From the NCBI GenBank assembly GCA_945885485.1, contig CAMCYT010000147.1:1-6428 (forward strand): a stretch of 6,428 nucleotides of DNA, in the 5' to 3' direction. The notes beneath the pieces are model-generated. The model was given only the letters and a program-made list of their open reading frames with translations, was not told the origin of the DNA and made no database searches. Each line of letters starts with the position of its first letter. The stretch's first letter is position 1. This DNA is from Prosthecobacter debontii (lineage in GTDB: Bacteria > Verrucomicrobiota > Verrucomicrobiia > Verrucomicrobiales > Akkermansiaceae). The translations under genes and the position numbers were made by a program. Shown here in pieces: positions 4,830-6,428 of this stretch.

Positions 4830-6371
4830 ATGGTTTCCCAAGAGCTTAAAGCCAAACTCCGTGATGTTCCGCACCAACCCGGTGTCTACATCATGAAAGA
4901 CCGCTTGGGCTCCATCATCTACGTCGGCAAGGCCATCGACCTAAAACGCCGAGTCTCCTCATACTTCGTCCCCTCTGGAAAAAACCGCGCCAGCCTGAAA
5001 ACTCGCGCCTTGATGGATTCGATCCATGACTTCGAGTTTCACATCGTCCGCAACGATGAGGAATCAATGATACTCGAAGGTAAGCTCATCAAAGACTACC
5101 GCCCGCGCTACAACATCGCGTTCAAAGACGACAAACGTTTCCTCCACGCCCGCGTCCGCCTGACCGATCCGATTCCGAGATTCTCCTACGTCCGAAGCAA
5201 AAAAGAAGACAACGCCCGTTACTTCGGTCCGTTTCCACATTCCAGCGCACTCATCGAAACGATCAACTGGCTGAACCGCAGACTCGGCCTACGTGTCTGC
5301 CGCGCAGCCATTCCCGGCGAGAAAGATTACAAGCATTGTAACGCCGATATCATCCGCAACTGTTCCGCCCCATGTATCGGTCGTATTTCTCAACAAGATT
5401 ATTTAGAACGAATACATGATGCATGCCTGATTCTTGAGGGAAAAGGTAAGAAAGTCATCTTCGATGAACTCGATGAAGAAATGCAAAATGCTGCCGATGC
5501 CTTGGATTTCGAAAAAGCCGCCACGTTTCGCGATATCATCGCCAACCTCAAAAAAACGCTCATCCCTACCCGCCAATTTGCACGTGGTCGCGGTGTCCCG
5601 ACCACGGTAAAGCCCACCGAAGACCTCGCCGATCTAGCAGAAGCTCTCGGCCTCGCCGCCCCACCGCGCATTATGGAATGTTTCGATATTTCCAACGTCT
5701 CATCCAACCACATCGTCGCCTCCATGGTGCGTTTCACCAACGGTCATCCTGACAACCAAAACTACCGCCGCTACCGCATCCAAACCGTCACCGGACAAGA
5801 CGACTTCGCATCCATGGCCGAAGTCGTTTTCCGTCGCTACTCCCGCATTCTTCGTGAAAATACCTCAGAGGAAATCGAACACTCACAAGAATCCCTCATC
5901 GATGTCCAACGCCGACTCGCCAAAGATGGCAAAGCAAAAATCATCCTGCCGGATCTCATCATCGTCGACGGTGGAAAAGGCCAACTCTCCAGCGCATTGA
6001 AACAACTCCGCGCACTCGGTCTACAAGAACTTCCTATCATCGGCCTTGCCAAACAACGCGAGGAAGTCTTTTTTCCCGGCCAATCCGAACCCCTACTCAT
6101 CCCTCACGACCGCGGCGCTCTCAAACTCCTCCAACGCATCCGCGATGAAGCTCACCGCTTCGCCAACGGCTACAATGAACTGCTCTACCGCCGCCGTATG
6201 AAAGAAAGCGCACTCGACGATTGCCCCGGCATGTCCCCACGCCGCAAAGCCCTACTTCTAGAAAAATTCGGCTCCGTCGCCCGCATCCGCAAAGCCACCC
6301 CCAAAGAAATCGCTAAAATTTCAGGCATCTCGGAAAAATTCGCAGATAATATTTTGAAACATCTTTCCTGA
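4830..6371 (+). CDS. uvrC: UvrC, excinuclease ABC subunit C (compact form)
   Basis: UvrC joins UvrB at damaged DNA and makes both cuts in nucleotide excision repair. The 513-residue protein shows, in order: a GIY-YIG nuclease domain for the 3' cut (GVY at 18-20, YVG at 31-33, Arg40/41, Glu83 in LEGKLIK, RPRYN at 91-95); four cysteines (157, 170, 178, 182) spaced like the iron-sulfur ligands of E. coli UvrC; a UVR motif that binds UvrB (about 206-241); an RNase H-like domain for the 5' cut (Asp286 in MECFDIS, Asp380 in IIVDGGKGQL, His442 in RDEAHRF); and C-terminal helix-hairpin-helix DNA-binding motifs (464-513). E. coli UvrC has 610 residues; about 110 between the UVR motif and the first catalytic Asp are absent here. 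The ATG gives a normal N-terminus, with a pyrimidine-rich upstream stretch instead of a Shine-Dalgarno. All catalytic residues remain, so it should be active. Confidence 0.96.
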   Translation: MVSQELKAKLRDVPHQPGVYIMKDRLGSIIYVGKAIDLKRRVSSYFVPSGKNRASLKTRALMDSIHDFEFHIVRNDEESMILEGKLIKDYRPRYNIAFKDDKRFLHARVRLTDPIPRFSYVRSKKEDNARYFGPFPHSSALIETINWLNRRLGLRVCRAAIPGEKDYKHCNADIIRNCSAPCIGRISQQDYLERIHDACLILEGKGKKVIFDELDEEMQNAADALDFEKAATFRDIIANLKKTLIPTRQFARGRGVPTTVKPTEDLADLAEALGLAAPPRIMECFDISNVSSNHIVASMVRFTNGHPDNQNYRRYRIQTVTGQDDFASMAEVVFRRYSRILRENTSEEIEHSQESLIDVQRRLAKDGKAKIILPDLIIVDGGKGQLSSALKQLRALGLQELPIIGLAKQREEVFFPGQSEPLLIPHDRGALKLLQRIRDEAHRFANGYNELLYRRRMKESALDDCPGMSPRRKALLLEKFGSVARIRKATPKEIAKISGISEKFADNILKHLS

Positions 6372-6386
6372 TGTTTTCAGATAGTA

Positions 6387-6408
6387 GGGCGCCATCGCCG
6401 AGGGCGCC
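6387..6408. repeat. GC-rich hairpin downstream of uvrC
   Basis: GGGCGCC occurs at 6387-6393 and again at 6402-6408. Because GGCGCC is its own reverse complement, the two copies can pair as a 6-bp GC stem (6388-6393 with 6403-6408) around a nine-base loop, starting 15 bases after the uvrC stop. It could be a terminator without a T-tract, or the edge of another intergenic repeat element that continues beyond the window. Confidence 0.4.
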
Positions 6409-6428
6409 GCATGAAATGAGGAAGAATA

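Noticed and set aside
4631..4855. Minus-strand 74-codon frame between rsmA and uvrC
   Set aside because: It overlaps the right arm of the inverted repeat and the uvrC start, has biased composition and matches no family I recognise.
5399..5740. Minus-strand 113-codon frame opposite uvrC
   Set aside because: It is fully contained in uvrC, with Arg/Ser-rich shadow composition and no recognisable domain.

Overview
The window looks like a piece of a moderately GC-rich Gram-negative bacterial chromosome, most likely from the Verrucomicrobia or a close PVC relative. The pointers are a secreted type-I sulfatase with a Sec signal peptide, a lipobox lipoprotein, a UvrC shorter than the proteobacterial form, an RsmA fused to a Nudix domain, and start codons that mostly lack Shine-Dalgarno sequences. 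This assignment is an inference from gene style; there is no rRNA or other decisive marker.

Layout. Bases 2-1473 hold three closely spaced plus-strand genes: the 3' part of a rhodanese-domain gene, a PpnP-type nucleoside phosphorylase, and a DUF2459-type lipoprotein. A 64-base control region with two inverted repeats and a sigma70-like promoter leads into a periplasmic/secreted sulfatase (1538-2935). The sulfatase converges with a minus-strand rsmA-Nudix fusion gene (3128-4468). The 192-base convergent gap carries four short hairpins arranged like a REP/REPIN element. Between the divergent rsmA and uvrC genes is a 361-base gap dominated by a long imperfect inverted repeat (31 base pairs around a 130-base centre). 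uvrC (4830-6371) is complete. The window ends in a small GC-rich hairpin and the beginning of whatever follows.

Functionally this is a mixed neighbourhood, not one pathway. It combines nucleoside salvage (PpnP), ribosome maturation (RsmA), nucleotide excision repair (UvrC), sulfated-compound breakdown (sulfatase) and two envelope or sulfur-related proteins of unknown role. I see no CRISPR array, tRNA, rRNA, phage or transposase gene, and no convincing new defence or biosynthetic system. The points most worth following up are the RsmA-Nudix fusion, the compact UvrC, the sulfatase control region in which the start codon lies in an inverted repeat, and the two intergenic repeat elements.
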